A DNA stretch of 64,000 nucleotides from Corynebacterium vitaeruminis (GTDB lineage: Bacteria > Actinomycetota > Actinomycetes > Mycobacteriales > Mycobacteriaceae): NCBI RefSeq assembly GCF_001054325.1, contig NZ_JVVM01000006.1:62001-126000 (forward strand), written 5' to 3'. Position 1 is the first letter of the stretch; each line of letters begins with the position of its first letter. The position numbers and the translations under genes are program-made. The notes under the pieces are model-generated. The model was not told where the DNA came from. It searched no databases and worked only from the letters and a program-made list of their open reading frames with translations. Positions 40,871 to 50,116 of this stretch are shown here, one piece after another.

Positions 40871-40943
40871 ATTGTCTTCGACTGCTAATCCAAGTCGTGA
40901 GAGTTAGATACGAGATGCATTAGCTATTCACAGCCATTCGCAG

Positions 40944-42407
40944 CTATTCGCGGCTCATGTCTGCCGCGGCCGGGTCAATCAGCTTGGACCCCGTGACCTT
41001 CTTATGGATAAACCACAGCAGCACGAAGACTGGAATACCCAGGTACGGAGTGAGGATAGCGAAGATATTTTCACCAGTGCGAATTGGATCAAGAGCCTGT
41101 CCGGCCACCACGAAGAAGCACATGATCAGTGCCAACACGGCACCAGCGGGGAAGAAGCTCGCTTGGTAGGGAAGAGAGTCAAGTGGGATGTTCTGGGCCT
41201 TCAGACACTTTCGGAAACGGTAGTGACTGAAAGAGATACCAAACCAGGTGATAAAGCCCGCGAGCGCAGATAGCGTCAGCAAGAAGGTGTAGGCCACACC
41301 ATCGCCCACCAGGGAGGTAATGAAACCTGCCATGCCAATGACAGTGGTGGCGATCAAAGCACGCAGCGGAACGCCGTGACCAGCGATCTTACCGAAGTAG
41401 CGCGGTGCGTGCCCCTGGCGAGCCAGAGAGAACAGCATACGAGTGGACACATACATACCGGAGTTACCTGCGGACAGCACCGAGGTCAGAATTACGGCGT
41501 TCATCAGTCCTGCGGCAATGGCAATACCAGCGCGTTCGAATACGAGAGTAAACGGCGAGATAGAGATATTGTCTTCGGCGGCGTTCAGCAGATGCGGATC
41601 CGTGTAAGCAATGAGGAAACCGATGACAGCGATGGCACCGATGTAGAACAGCAGAATGCGCCAGAAGATTGTGCGAATCGCACGCGGGATGGTGCGTTCA
41701 GGATCCTCAGCCTCACCTGCCGCAACACCAACCATCTCGGTGCCCTGGAAGGAGTAGCCGGCCACAACGAAAACAGTCAGCAGTCCCATTCCGCCATTGA
41801 CGAACGGTGCGTCGCCCGTGGTCCAGTTTTCGAAGCCAGGGGAGGCCCCACCCAAGATGCCGAAGATCATGCCGATGCCAAGAATCAGGAAGACAACGAC
41901 GGTGATGACCTTGATAGTCGCAAACCAGAACTCACCTTCGCCGAATGCACGTGCAGACAGGGCATTCAGACCGAACAGAATCGCTAGGAAGAGCGCGGAC
42001 CAGATAATTGAGGGCACGTCCGGGAACCAGTAGCGCATCACCAGCGCAGCAGCGACGAGCTCGGCGGCCACAGTAATCGCCCAGTTAAACCAGTAGTTCC
42101 AGCCCATGGCAAAGCCGAAGGACTCTGAGACATATCGGCGACCGTACTCCTGGAAGGAACCGGGCACCGGCAGGTAGGCAGCCATTTCGCCGAGTGACTG
42201 CATAACCAGCCACACCATGATGCCGATAAGAGCGTAAGCGATCAGCGCACCGCCCGGTCCGGCCTGCGAAATGGTTGCTCCAGAGGCTACGAACAGGCCC
42301 GTACCAATAGCACCACCGATAGCAATCATATTCAGGTGGCGGGCTCTCAGCCTGCGCTGAAGCTTGTGGTTGTGTGAGGAAGTCTCCTCAGATTGCGTCG
42401 AAGTCAT
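40944..42407 (-). CDS. Amino acid permease, LysP (lysine-specific) type
   Basis: 487 residues with about twelve membrane segments. The N-terminal APC signature reads RHLNMIAIGGAIGTGLFVASG followed by SQAGPGGALIAY; GFSFQGTE-type and AILTSVLSAGNSGMY-like stretches also match. Similarity to E. coli LysP extends over nearly the whole length (for example the FSHYRFR segment before the last four helices), so lysine uptake is the likeliest role, but other basic or aromatic amino acids are possible from sequence alone. It stands alone between two strong intergenic structures. Confidence 0.85.
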   Translation of the reverse strand: MTSTQSEETSSHNHKLQRRLRARHLNMIAIGGAIGTGLFVASGATISQAGPGGALIAYALIGIMVWLVMQSLGEMAAYLPVPGSFQEYGRRYVSESFGFAMGWNYWFNWAITVAAELVAAALVMRYWFPDVPSIIWSALFLAILFGLNALSARAFGEGEFWFATIKVITVVVFLILGIGMIFGILGGASPGFENWTTGDAPFVNGGMGLLTVFVVAGYSFQGTEMVGVAAGEAEDPERTIPRAIRTIFWRILLFYIGAIAVIGFLIAYTDPHLLNAAEDNISISPFTLVFERAGIAIAAGLMNAVILTSVLSAGNSGMYVSTRMLFSLARQGHAPRYFGKIAGHGVPLRALIATTVIGMAGFITSLVGDGVAYTFLLTLSALAGFITWFGISFSHYRFRKCLKAQNIPLDSLPYQASFFPAGAVLALIMCFFVVAGQALDPIRTGENIFAILTPYLGIPVFVLLWFIHKKVTGSKLIDPAAADMSRE

Positions 42408-42505
42408 TCACTTATCATAAGCGTTTGCACTCCTGTGAGTACAAAATCCACACCGCTTTAATTGTTGGTATCACCCCACAAATCGGCTGGCACATATACA
42501 CCCTG

Positions 42506-43714
42506 TCAACGATTTCGCCATTTTCCAGGTCCCCGTATAAAACCGGCGATGAGTTTTCCACACGTTCTCGGACTCATTTTCAGCAAAGGCCCGGCGACTT
42601 TCGCCATGGCACAAAGCGTCATCAGTGGGGACGTCCCTATCAAATAGGCGAACACGTCTTTCTCCGGCAACGAAAAGAATGCCCGAAAAAACTCGCTCGT
42701 CTGTCGGGCATCGAATCCCAGCAACGCCGCTAATCCACGCTCGCGCAGCCATCGTTGTACGCGCATGCTTAACGACGTCCCCCGCGACCGGCTTCCCCTC
42801 TTTTCCATATCGGCCAAGAAGCGATCGGCATCTTCGATAACCGAACCCACCGAGTAACCGGTGGCAGGATGCATCCAACCACCAGCAAAGCCGAAGAGGG
42901 TACCCATGGATGGCCGATTGCGCGTCAGGTCACGGCGGTGAGAGGGCAAGTTTGCAAGTAGGGGAAAAGACACTACTTCTTCGTCCGTGGCCAAATCTTC
43001 CGAGAGCCCTAGGGACTTCAATCGTGCACTTTGGCGGTTACGCAGCAGCGCTAGAAGTGCGGAGTCATCCACCTCACCGCCGCTCCCGACTGTCGCACCG
43101 GTTTCGCTGAGATACCCGCCAACCAAAGGAGTCGGGGTAGCGAGAATGGTCTCTTCAATAAGGAAGGTGCGGTCATCCAAGAAGATGCGATAGGAAAAAC
43201 TAGCGGGCTCTGAATCCGACGACTCCGGGTCGGCTGGAGTGAAGTCCATAAGAACTGCTCGGCGGTGGTCGCTGGGGACGTCGTCAAGCGAAAAGATGTG
43301 CCCAATGGCGAGCTGACGTACCTGACCGCCTCGCCCGACTGCGGCGTGAGTGCGCCCGGTGGTGACAATCGTAATGTCCGCACTCGTGCTTTCGAGGTCG
43401 GTGAGCGCGCGGCGTTCGATGCGGAAACCGCCCAGTTTTTGCAGGCAGTCCTTATTAATAACGCCGTAGGCACGGGTGAGCTGACGTTCCCTGCCGTCCG
43501 CAAGGATGACGCTGGGGCGAAAAGTGGCGGCGAGGAAGTCGCTGGGCAGCCAGTCGGGGAGTTGGTCGCACCACAGGCCGATTGTCGAGGGCAGCGTGCC
43601 ACCGGCGGGATCGTAGGCGGTGACGTCCCAGCCGTGAGCGGAGGCGCGGTGGGCGACGATTCGGCCGGCGGGCCCGAGGCCGACGACGGAGGCGGTCACG
43701 GGAATTGAAGTCAT
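42506..43714 (-). CDS. Lycopene cyclase family flavoprotein (function uncertain)
   Basis: 402 residues. An N-terminal Rossmann motif VVGLGPAGRIVAHRA is followed by YDPAGGTLPSTIGLWCDQLPDWL, matching the region after the dinucleotide fold in lycopene beta-cyclases, and GTLFGFAGGWMHPATGYS matches the second conserved block. No other carotenoid genes are in the window, so it may act on another substrate. It is divergent from the ABC-F gene with only 20 bp between the start codons. The C-terminal 100 residues are rich in Arg and Phe. Confidence 0.7.
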   Translation of the reverse strand: MTSIPVTASVVGLGPAGRIVAHRASAHGWDVTAYDPAGGTLPSTIGLWCDQLPDWLPSDFLAATFRPSVILADGRERQLTRAYGVINKDCLQKLGGFRIERRALTDLESTSADITIVTTGRTHAAVGRGGQVRQLAIGHIFSLDDVPSDHRRAVLMDFTPADPESSDSEPASFSYRIFLDDRTFLIEETILATPTPLVGGYLSETGATVGSGGEVDDSALLALLRNRQSARLKSLGLSEDLATDEEVVSFPLLANLPSHRRDLTRNRPSMGTLFGFAGGWMHPATGYSVGSVIEDADRFLADMEKRGSRSRGTSLSMRVQRWLRERGLAALLGFDARQTSEFFRAFFSLPEKDVFAYLIGTSPLMTLCAMAKVAGPLLKMSPRTCGKLIAGFIRGPGKWRNR

Positions 43715-43720
43715 AACTGG

Positions 43721-43726
43721 TAGGCT
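43721..43726 (+). promoter_or_regulatory. Candidate -10 box of a leaderless ABC-F mRNA
   Basis: TAGGCT ends 8 nt before the GTG at 43735 and no Shine-Dalgarno is present in the 20-bp divergent gap. Same spacing and same hexamer as before rpe. Confidence 0.4.
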
Positions 43727-43734
43727 ACTCGTTC

Positions 43735-45366
43735 GTGATTGTGACCCATGACCTTGAAGTCCGCGTCGGCGCCCGTACCCTGCTTACTGCGCCGGGTGAG
43801 CAGCTGCGCGTCCAGCCGGGAGACCGGATTGGACTCGTTGGGCGAAATGGTGCTGGCAAGACAACGACTATGCGCATTCTCTCCGGCGAGACTGAGCCCT
43901 ATGGTGGTTCTGTGGTTCGCTCCGGATCAATCGGTTACCTGCCGCAGGATTCGCGCGAGGGCAATATCGACATCCCTGCCCGCGACCGTGTGCTGTCTGC
44001 GCGAGGCCTTGACCAGATTCGCCGCAGGATGGATCGCCAGCAGGAGATTATGGAGACCGCGACCACCGAGACGAAGCGCGATGCGGCGATTCGGAAGTTT
44101 TCGCGTCTCGAGGAGCGCTACCACGACCTCGGCGGCTACGAGGCGAACGCCGAGGCAGCACGTATTTGTGACGCGCTGGGGTTGCCGGAGCGCGTTCTCG
44201 ACCAGCCGCTGAAGACGCTCTCGGGCGGTCAGCGCCGACGTGTCGAGCTCGCACAGATTCTCTTCGCCGCTACCGAAGGCTCGGGCAAATCTGCCACGAC
44301 ACTGCTTCTCGACGAACCGACGAACCACCTTGATGCGGACTCGATTACCTGGCTGCGTGAATTCCTCAGCAAGCATGAGGGCGGGCTAATTATGATTTCG
44401 CACGACGTTGAGCTGCTAGAGGCCGTGTGTAACAAGGTTTGGTTCCTCGATGCCGTGCGCGCCGAAGCGGACGTGTACAACATGGGCTGGAAGAACTATC
44501 TTTCAGCCCGTGCGACCGATGAGGCTCGCCGTCGTCGGGAGTTCGCCAACGCGGAGAAGAAGGCCAGCGCACTGCGCAAACAGGCTGAGAAACTTGGCGC
44601 GAAAGCTACGAAGGCGCGTGCGGCCAAGCAGATGGTGGCCCGCGCTGAGCGCATGATGGACAGTCTCGACGAGGTCCGCGTCGAGGACAAGGTCGCCCAC
44701 ATTTCCTTCCCAGAGCCCGCACCGTGTGGCAAGACTCCGCTCAACGCCACGGGGCTGACCAAGATGTATGGTTCGCTGGAGGTCTTCGCTGGTGTTGATC
44801 TCGCGATTGACAAGGGCTCCCGCGTAGTCGTCCTTGGATTCAACGGTGCTGGTAAGACAACGCTGCTAAAGCTGCTTGCCGGAGTGGAGCGCACCGATGG
44901 CGAAGGCGGCATCGTCTCCGGACACGGCCTACGCATCGGCTACTTCGCCCAGGAGCACGACACCATTGACCCGGACAAGACTGTCTGGGAAAACACTGTC
45001 TATGCCTGCCCAGACGTCAACGAACCGCAACTGCGGAGCCTGCTCGGTGCCTTTATGTTCTCCGGCGACAAGCTGCAGCAGCCCGCGGGAACGCTCTCCG
45101 GTGGTGAGAAGACACGCCTGGCGCTGGCGACACTGGTTAGCTCCCGCGCAAACGTCCTGCTTCTCGACGAGCCCACTAACAACCTCGACCCGCAGTCCCG
45201 CGAACAGGTTCTCGACGCGCTGCGCACCTACACGGGTGCCGTCGTGTTGGTCACCCACGATCCCGGTGCGGTCAAGGCACTAGAGCCCGAGCGCGTCATC
45301 GTGCTTCCCGACGGCACGGAAGACCTCTGGAGTGATGACTACATGGAAATCGTCGAGCTGGCTTAG
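43735..45366 (+). CDS. ABC-F family ATPase
   Basis: 543 residues, GTG start, no membrane segments. Two ATP-binding halves: Walker A GLVGRNGAGKTTT and VLGFNGAGKTTLL, signatures TLSGGQRRRVELA and TLSGGEKTRLALA, Walker B LLLDEPTNHLD and LLLDEPTNNLD. The linker (about 230-310) is a charged coiled coil. ABC-F proteins act on ribosomes as translation factors or antibiotic-protection proteins; which applies here cannot be told. Its 3' end overlaps the response regulator stop on the other strand by 4 bp (convergent). Confidence 0.9.
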   Translation: MIVTHDLEVRVGARTLLTAPGEQLRVQPGDRIGLVGRNGAGKTTTMRILSGETEPYGGSVVRSGSIGYLPQDSREGNIDIPARDRVLSARGLDQIRRRMDRQQEIMETATTETKRDAAIRKFSRLEERYHDLGGYEANAEAARICDALGLPERVLDQPLKTLSGGQRRRVELAQILFAATEGSGKSATTLLLDEPTNHLDADSITWLREFLSKHEGGLIMISHDVELLEAVCNKVWFLDAVRAEADVYNMGWKNYLSARATDEARRRREFANAEKKASALRKQAEKLGAKATKARAAKQMVARAERMMDSLDEVRVEDKVAHISFPEPAPCGKTPLNATGLTKMYGSLEVFAGVDLAIDKGSRVVVLGFNGAGKTTLLKLLAGVERTDGEGGIVSGHGLRIGYFAQEHDTIDPDKTVWENTVYACPDVNEPQLRSLLGAFMFSGDKLQQPAGTLSGGEKTRLALATLVSSRANVLLLDEPTNNLDPQSREQVLDALRTYTGAVVLVTHDPGAVKALEPERVIVLPDGTEDLWSDDYMEIVELA

Positions 45367-46121
45367 GCCGGATCCATCGGTCCCGGCAGGTAACCGTCCT
45401 GCTGGGCGAGCCTGTACATCTCCGACTTGTTGAGGCTGTTTTCGGCCCTGCCAGCAGCCGCATACTTGGCTCGAATGCGGCCCAGGTAATCCAGCACGGT
45501 ATTTGGTGTCAGACCTGTCATCGAGGCGACTCGCTTCGTCGACTCACCGGAAGCGTAAAGCTCCAGCACTTCGCGCTGGCGTTCTGACAGATCGACAGAG
45601 TCGAGCAGGGGATCGGAGTCAACCACCGATGCCCACTCTGTAGTCAGCGCGCCCTTACCGAGGGCTGCCAGCCGTACTGCAGACACGATTGTTTCCGGAG
45701 TTTCCGACTTCTGCACAACCCCCATCACCCCGGTCCGCACTGCTTTTCGGACGAGGTACGGGCTTTCAGCCGACGAGAGGATGAGCACGTGATCGGTGAC
45801 CAATTCCAGCGAGAGCACGTTCTGAGCGGGATCTGAATTATCCGCCAGCCGTAAATCCAGCACGACCACATCCAGGCGGTCATCGGTGCCCACATCAGCC
45901 AGTAGTTCCGGCACCGTTTGATAACAGCCAACGAGCTCGAAGTCCGGCTCGGCCGAAAGCAGTGTTTCAAGCCCCTGCAAAGTCAAGGCGTGATCATCAA
46001 TCGCAGCAACGCGGAGCAGACGATCCGACTGCGCGCTGTAATCCCCGATGTTGTCGGAGTCAATCGCAGCCGACACATCGATGGAAGCATTGCTCATACC
46101 CGCAATATTCTCCCTACTCAC
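45363..46121 (-). CDS. Two-component response regulator, NarL/LuxR type
   Basis: 252 residues from ATG 46121, which overlaps the kinase stop and is preceded by GAGAGG; an ATG eight codons later also has a purine-rich site. Receiver domain about 35-150 with DDH near the start and the phospho-acceptor in VVVLDLRLAD; C-terminal LuxR helix-turn-helix about 185-245 (LSERQREVLELYASGESTKRVASMTGLTPNTVLDYLGRI). It acts with the adjacent kinase. The target genes are unknown; the kinase and amidotransferase genes upstream may be in the same operon. Confidence 0.9.
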   Translation of the reverse strand: MSRENIAGMSNASIDVSAAIDSDNIGDYSAQSDRLLRVAAIDDHALTLQGLETLLSAEPDFELVGCYQTVPELLADVGTDDRLDVVVLDLRLADNSDPAQNVLSLELVTDHVLILSSAESPYLVRKAVRTGVMGVVQKSETPETIVSAVRLAALGKGALTTEWASVVDSDPLLDSVDLSERQREVLELYASGESTKRVASMTGLTPNTVLDYLGRIRAKYAAAGRAENSLNKSEMYRLAQQDGYLPGPMDPA

Positions 46122-48390
46122 GTGACATCACTATCCTCTCACCGGTTTCATCAAACCTTTGCACTCCATTGTCATCAGAAATGGATGCAAATGCACGTCT
46201 GCCCGGCGGTAATAGGCGGATTGTTACCGAACCTTCCTCCGCGTTATCGATTGCTTTGAGAAAGTTCGGCATCAACTTAGCCACCGCAGAATCATCGTCG
46301 ACAAGCGGAATACGGCGTACATCGGTGCCGTCGGAAACGACCTGCGTGTGATTTCGGTCGTCGAGGAGGCGAACGTGAACACCTCTGGCCCGTGCGTCCC
46401 ACACCGCTTGATGAAGTGCTCCGTCATTCAGGTGCGGCGAGCGTAAAACGTCTCGGAGAAGCTGTTCGGTAAGGCGTGCACGCAATTGCAGCCGCGGAGT
46501 CGGTTTGTCCAGGACTGCAGCGGCACTGAATACGGGGCCGACCCGGCTCTGCAGCCATTCGTAGTTACTTTGGCTGCTGAGTTCGTATTCTTTGGCGGCG
46601 CCGGCAGCATACAGCGCACGATTATAGTCTTGAATAGACTGCGGCACAGTGCGCATGAAAAACCGAACCATGATGGACGTCAAAATTCCGGCGACCAGCA
46701 TCACAGAACGGGCAATCAGGTCAAGACCGGAAATACTGATGTGGTTCGAATCCGTGGGGGCGAAGGGGAAGAATTTGAGTAGCTCCACTAAGATTGCGCC
46801 GCCGAGCACTGAATTCAGCGCGATCCAGGGGCGGCCTCGAATGGCAAGCAACGCCGCGGCAAAAGAAATGAAGCTAAAGTGCCAAAAGTACGACCATTCC
46901 AAATAGTTCGGAATTGGCTGATAGAGACCAACCACCGCTAACACGACAATAGTGACACCAATAATAATTCCGCGGATCAGCGGTAATTGAGAATGGCGAC
47001 CATACATAAGTATGCCGAGAAGACCAATTGCCAACACCAAACTGATTTGCCCCGCCGTGGTAAATAATTGTTCATTACTCACTAGAACCATGAACAAGGT
47101 ACCAACGATCGTGCCGTAGAACTGCCAGGAAAAAACGATTGACATCCCCATGAGGTCATACGAGGATGTTGTATGGGCGGAGGGATCGACAACATCTTCC
47201 TCTTCCACAGGAGAGGTATTACCGTGCCATTTCAGGATGACCTGAGTACCCTTCCCAGGCTTTGAATTAATGTAGGCGTCTCCACCGCGAAGGGCCTCCA
47301 TTCGCCCCTTAACGCTTAACCGAATACCTGCACGATGTGGGTCAATTTCTTCAGGGTCAAACCCTGTGCCATCGTCCCGAAAATCAATGGAGACCTCACC
47401 TGAGACGACACGGATGTGGCACTTCTTTTCCGCAGTGGTACCAGCATGATGTTTGGCGTTGTTTGCCACCTCAGTTGCCGCTAACAAGAACGTATTAGCA
47501 ACTTCACCCGGCAGACGAACAGGGCCACCCTCTTCGTTGGTATCTAGTGTTACCGAGATGTCAGGACTTACCGACATCAATTGAGCCCGTACAGACTCCG
47601 CAAAAGTTCTCCCACTTACTGTTTGCCGAGGCGAGAAAAACAAACCCGTCTGCTCGTCTAGCGAGAAGTCAATCTTAGAACCCTTACCGATAGCTGACAG
47701 CGCTGCTAACACATAGTCGTGGACGTAGGCGTTGAAATTACTCATCGCCTCACCGCGGACACGCATCCGCTCAGCTCTCTCGTTGACCTTTCGAGAGTTC
47801 TCGTAGGTGTAGTCAATTAGCCTTGCGACCGGTTGTGCGGAGCCCGCAATAATTACAAATGGAAAAGTATTGATGAGATTGAACCCGACATCAGACAACA
47901 TGTCGAGCCAAAATGTGTGCCCGAGCAACCAAGAATTGATTACAGCGATAAGTCCAGGAACAAATACCATGACGGACAAACTGATATGTAGAGGTACCGT
48001 CAGTGCAAACGCAGCGAGTGCCAACCCAGAAAATGGGCTATACCAGAGCGCATTTCCAACTGGATTATGTGGAATGTCCCAGTATGTTGATACCACCATG
48101 AGGAAAACCAGCATGATGTACATCGGTACACGTAGCGCGGTGATGAGGCCCCGCCGAGTATTATTCACCACTGCCCAAATCAGCAACATATCGCTGAGAA
48201 TTAAAACGAGCAGTGACGCAAAAGGGAACCAGTGGCTCCGAAAGTTTTCCAGTGGGACAGAACGAATAACCGATTCAATCTGCCACAGGAAACCAGTGAC
48301 GGCAATAATCACTGCACCGGATCGAAGCACAGACATTTCAATTGATGGAGACTGCCCGGCAAGTGCCGAATCGGGATTCCACCGAGCCAT
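46114..48390 (-). CDS. Sensor histidine kinase with two tandem membrane/kinase modules, second degenerate
   Basis: 758 residues from ATG 48390, which has AGAGGA upstream; GTG 48423 is in frame but lacks a ribosome binding site. First module: about five membrane segments (25-195), a helical segment with NAYVHDYVLAAL (likely phospho-acceptor His224), then an ATPase domain with N-box TEVANNAKHHAG (307-318) and G-box DDGTGFDP (339-346). Second module: about six more membrane segments (415-580), then a soluble tail (595-758) whose RARLTEQLLRDVL and ARARGVHVRLLDDRN resemble the same kinase region but lack the His and the N/G boxes. It partners the downstream response regulator. The double-module layout is unusual. 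Confidence 0.85.
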   Translation of the reverse strand: MARWNPDSALAGQSPSIEMSVLRSGAVIIAVTGFLWQIESVIRSVPLENFRSHWFPFASLLVLILSDMLLIWAVVNNTRRGLITALRVPMYIMLVFLMVVSTYWDIPHNPVGNALWYSPFSGLALAAFALTVPLHISLSVMVFVPGLIAVINSWLLGHTFWLDMLSDVGFNLINTFPFVIIAGSAQPVARLIDYTYENSRKVNERAERMRVRGEAMSNFNAYVHDYVLAALSAIGKGSKIDFSLDEQTGLFFSPRQTVSGRTFAESVRAQLMSVSPDISVTLDTNEEGGPVRLPGEVANTFLLAATEVANNAKHHAGTTAEKKCHIRVVSGEVSIDFRDDGTGFDPEEIDPHRAGIRLSVKGRMEALRGGDAYINSKPGKGTQVILKWHGNTSPVEEEDVVDPSAHTTSSYDLMGMSIVFSWQFYGTIVGTLFMVLVSNEQLFTTAGQISLVLAIGLLGILMYGRHSQLPLIRGIIIGVTIVVLAVVGLYQPIPNYLEWSYFWHFSFISFAAALLAIRGRPWIALNSVLGGAILVELLKFFPFAPTDSNHISISGLDLIARSVMLVAGILTSIMVRFFMRTVPQSIQDYNRALYAAGAAKEYELSSQSNYEWLQSRVGPVFSAAAVLDKPTPRLQLRARLTEQLLRDVLRSPHLNDGALHQAVWDARARGVHVRLLDDRNHTQVVSDGTDVRRIPLVDDDSAVAKLMPNFLKAIDNAEEGSVTIRLLPPGRRAFASISDDNGVQRFDETGERIVMSRE

Positions 48391-48436
48391 GCGACAACCA
48401 CATTCCTCTTTGTTTATTGCCACTAAATAAAGTTAA

Positions 48437-49183
48437 TTAGTCTCTACGCGCGACATGAAGCCGGGCAAAATTCTGGAGAATACGTCCACTTCGACCGACA
48501 TCCAACTGGCGCGCGGCAGACACCGCCTCCAGGTCTGTTCCTGGTAGATAATAACCTTGATTCGCATAAATCTGTAGACGCTGTGCAAACGTGTTGGCAT
48601 CTAATTCCGGATGAAACTGCGTCGCATATGCATTGCGGCCCAGCCGAAACATCTGCACCGGGCAGTTCTTTCCGGTTGCTAGTAGCGTAGCGTCGCCGGG
48701 GAGCTCTTCAATGGCTTCCTTATGGCCTACAATGGCGTGAAAGTTCGTCGGCAAGCCTTCTAGAATTGGATCCGATTCGCCGTCCGGGGTTGCAGCAACT
48801 TCAATTACAGCTGCTTGCTCACCATGCTTGCGGGAGACTCGGCCATGTCCAGCGGTACCGAGCAGCCCGACGCCATAACAAGCTCCGAAGAAAGGGAAAT
48901 CTCGCTCGAGCACTTCGGCCAGCAAATCATCGAACCAGGCTTCGACCTCCTTCTGCAGATAACCCTTTTCTTCATCGGAGGCGTTAAAGGGGCCTCCGCC
49001 AACGATTACGCCCGAGTAATTGTCGAGGTTCAGGGTGACCGGGCGTGACTGCTCTAGGCGAATTTGATGCAGCTTTGCCGGAGCTAGTCCACATGTCCTG
49101 GCAAATGAGAGATGCTCAGCGTGCGCTGCGGGATCTTCACCACGTGTGGAAAGCAAGAGGAAGGGCTTGGCGGAAGTAGACAT
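48437..49183 (-). CDS. Class I glutamine amidotransferase-like protein (1)
   Basis: 248 residues. The nucleophile Cys102 is in FFGACYGVG and the His/Glu pair (191/193) in QFHPE, so the glutaminase triad looks complete. GVIVGGGPFNASDEEK is typical of the GuaA-like stand-alone amidotransferases. It resembles the gene found after acnR in C. glutamicum. The next gene upstream (49226-49975) is a paralogue with the same layout. The synthase partner and product are unknown. No ribosome binding site is evident before the ATG. Confidence 0.8.
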   Translation of the reverse strand: MSTSAKPFLLLSTRGEDPAAHAEHLSFARTCGLAPAKLHQIRLEQSRPVTLNLDNYSGVIVGGGPFNASDEEKGYLQKEVEAWFDDLLAEVLERDFPFFGACYGVGLLGTAGHGRVSRKHGEQAAVIEVAATPDGESDPILEGLPTNFHAIVGHKEAIEELPGDATLLATGKNCPVQMFRLGRNAYATQFHPELDANTFAQRLQIYANQGYYLPGTDLEAVSAARQLDVGRSGRILQNFARLHVARRD

Positions 49184-49225
49184 TGCGGGAAAGGTTTCGT
49201 GGAAGGGAATCTGAGGGGAGGGAGG

Positions 49226-49975
49226 CTACTGCACCATTAGCATGCTTGGGTTGGCTGCATGTGTGCAGACGTGCATAAAACGCGGAATAATCGATGCGAC
49301 GGCCTGGAGGTCGACATCGGATACGATCGCCCTAATCGCCTCGACTTCTTCCGGATCAAAGTAACCGACATCGGTGTAGAAAGACATTCTGCGCAATAGT
49401 CCGTTGGCATTCATCTCCGGATGAAACTGGGTAACCCAGTTATTCGATCCGATTGAGTACATCTGCACCGGACAGGTTGGGCCTGAGGCAAGCAGGGTTG
49501 CGTGCTTAGGAAGTTCCGCAACGGATTCCTTGTGACCAGTCAACGCGTAGAAAAACGGAGGTAAGACCGAAGCCACCGGATCCTGAGCAGCGGCTGCGGT
49601 GAGCTCCACACGGGTGGGACCTGCTATTTCTCCGTAACGCAGGTTAACCAAGCCCCCGGAGGTAAAGGCCGTGTAGCTAGCGCCGTAGCAAATGAGCAGT
49701 GCGGGGACTGGACTCCGGAGTACGTCGTAAAGCACGTCGTGCGAATACTTCTGCAGGTCCGAGTGCTCAAGGTCAGTGACGTTAAAAGGGCTGCCGCCGA
49801 CGAATACACCGTCATAGGAGGTCAGCTCGGGCAATTTAGCGCCGACAGCGTCGATGGTAAATAAATCCAGCTGGCTGGGTGCAAGCCCGGTGGAATCCAG
49901 AAAGTCCTGGTACTCGGCTTGACCCGCACCATCGGCGGGGCGGAGCGCCACCAACAAAAACTTACCCACACTCAT
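49226..49975 (-). CDS. Class I glutamine amidotransferase-like protein (2)
   Basis: 249 residues from ATG 49975, chosen because MSVGKFLLVALRP aligns with the paralogue's start; the frame is open upstream into the terminator region and is not used. Nucleophile Cys96 in LICYGAS, His185/Glu187 in QFHPE, plus GVFVGGSPFNVTD. Paralogous to the following gene, 42 nt apart, so a tandem duplication is likely. Two orphan amidotransferases in a row after acnR is unusual. Confidence 0.78.
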   Translation of the reverse strand: MSVGKFLLVALRPADGAGQAEYQDFLDSTGLAPSQLDLFTIDAVGAKLPELTSYDGVFVGGSPFNVTDLEHSDLQKYSHDVLYDVLRSPVPALLICYGASYTAFTSGGLVNLRYGEIAGPTRVELTAAAAQDPVASVLPPFFYALTGHKESVAELPKHATLLASGPTCPVQMYSIGSNNWVTQFHPEMNANGLLRRMSFYTDVGYFDPEEVEAIRAIVSDVDLQAVASIIPRFMHVCTHAANPSMLMVQ

Positions 49976-50056
49976 AAATAGACAGCTTAGTTCATACAGA
50001 GCGGAATCTTTGCATCGGCACCGGTCAAACGGGGTAAATGCCGCCATAAAACCGAA

Positions 50057-50083
50057 ACCCGCTCCCGTATTAGGGGAGCGGGT
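50057..50083 (-). terminator. Terminator downstream of acnR
   Basis: ACCCGCTCCC (50057-50066) pairs with GGGAGCGGGT (50074-50083) over a 7-nt loop. On the minus strand the stem is followed by TTTCGGTTTT. It ends the acn-acnR transcript before the amidotransferase genes. Confidence 0.85.
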
Positions 50084-50116
50084 AGGACGGAGCGTTATCA
50101 AAGCCAGCCTGAACGG

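Larger units (their letters stand above)
40526..40943. other. Convergent gap sufT/lysP, 418 bp, no gene
   Basis: Holds the suf operon terminator, a partial and a full copy of the 93-bp dispersed repeat on the minus strand, an extra repeat head and the terminator facing lysP. No credible reading frame or RNA gene is seen otherwise. Confidence 0.8.
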
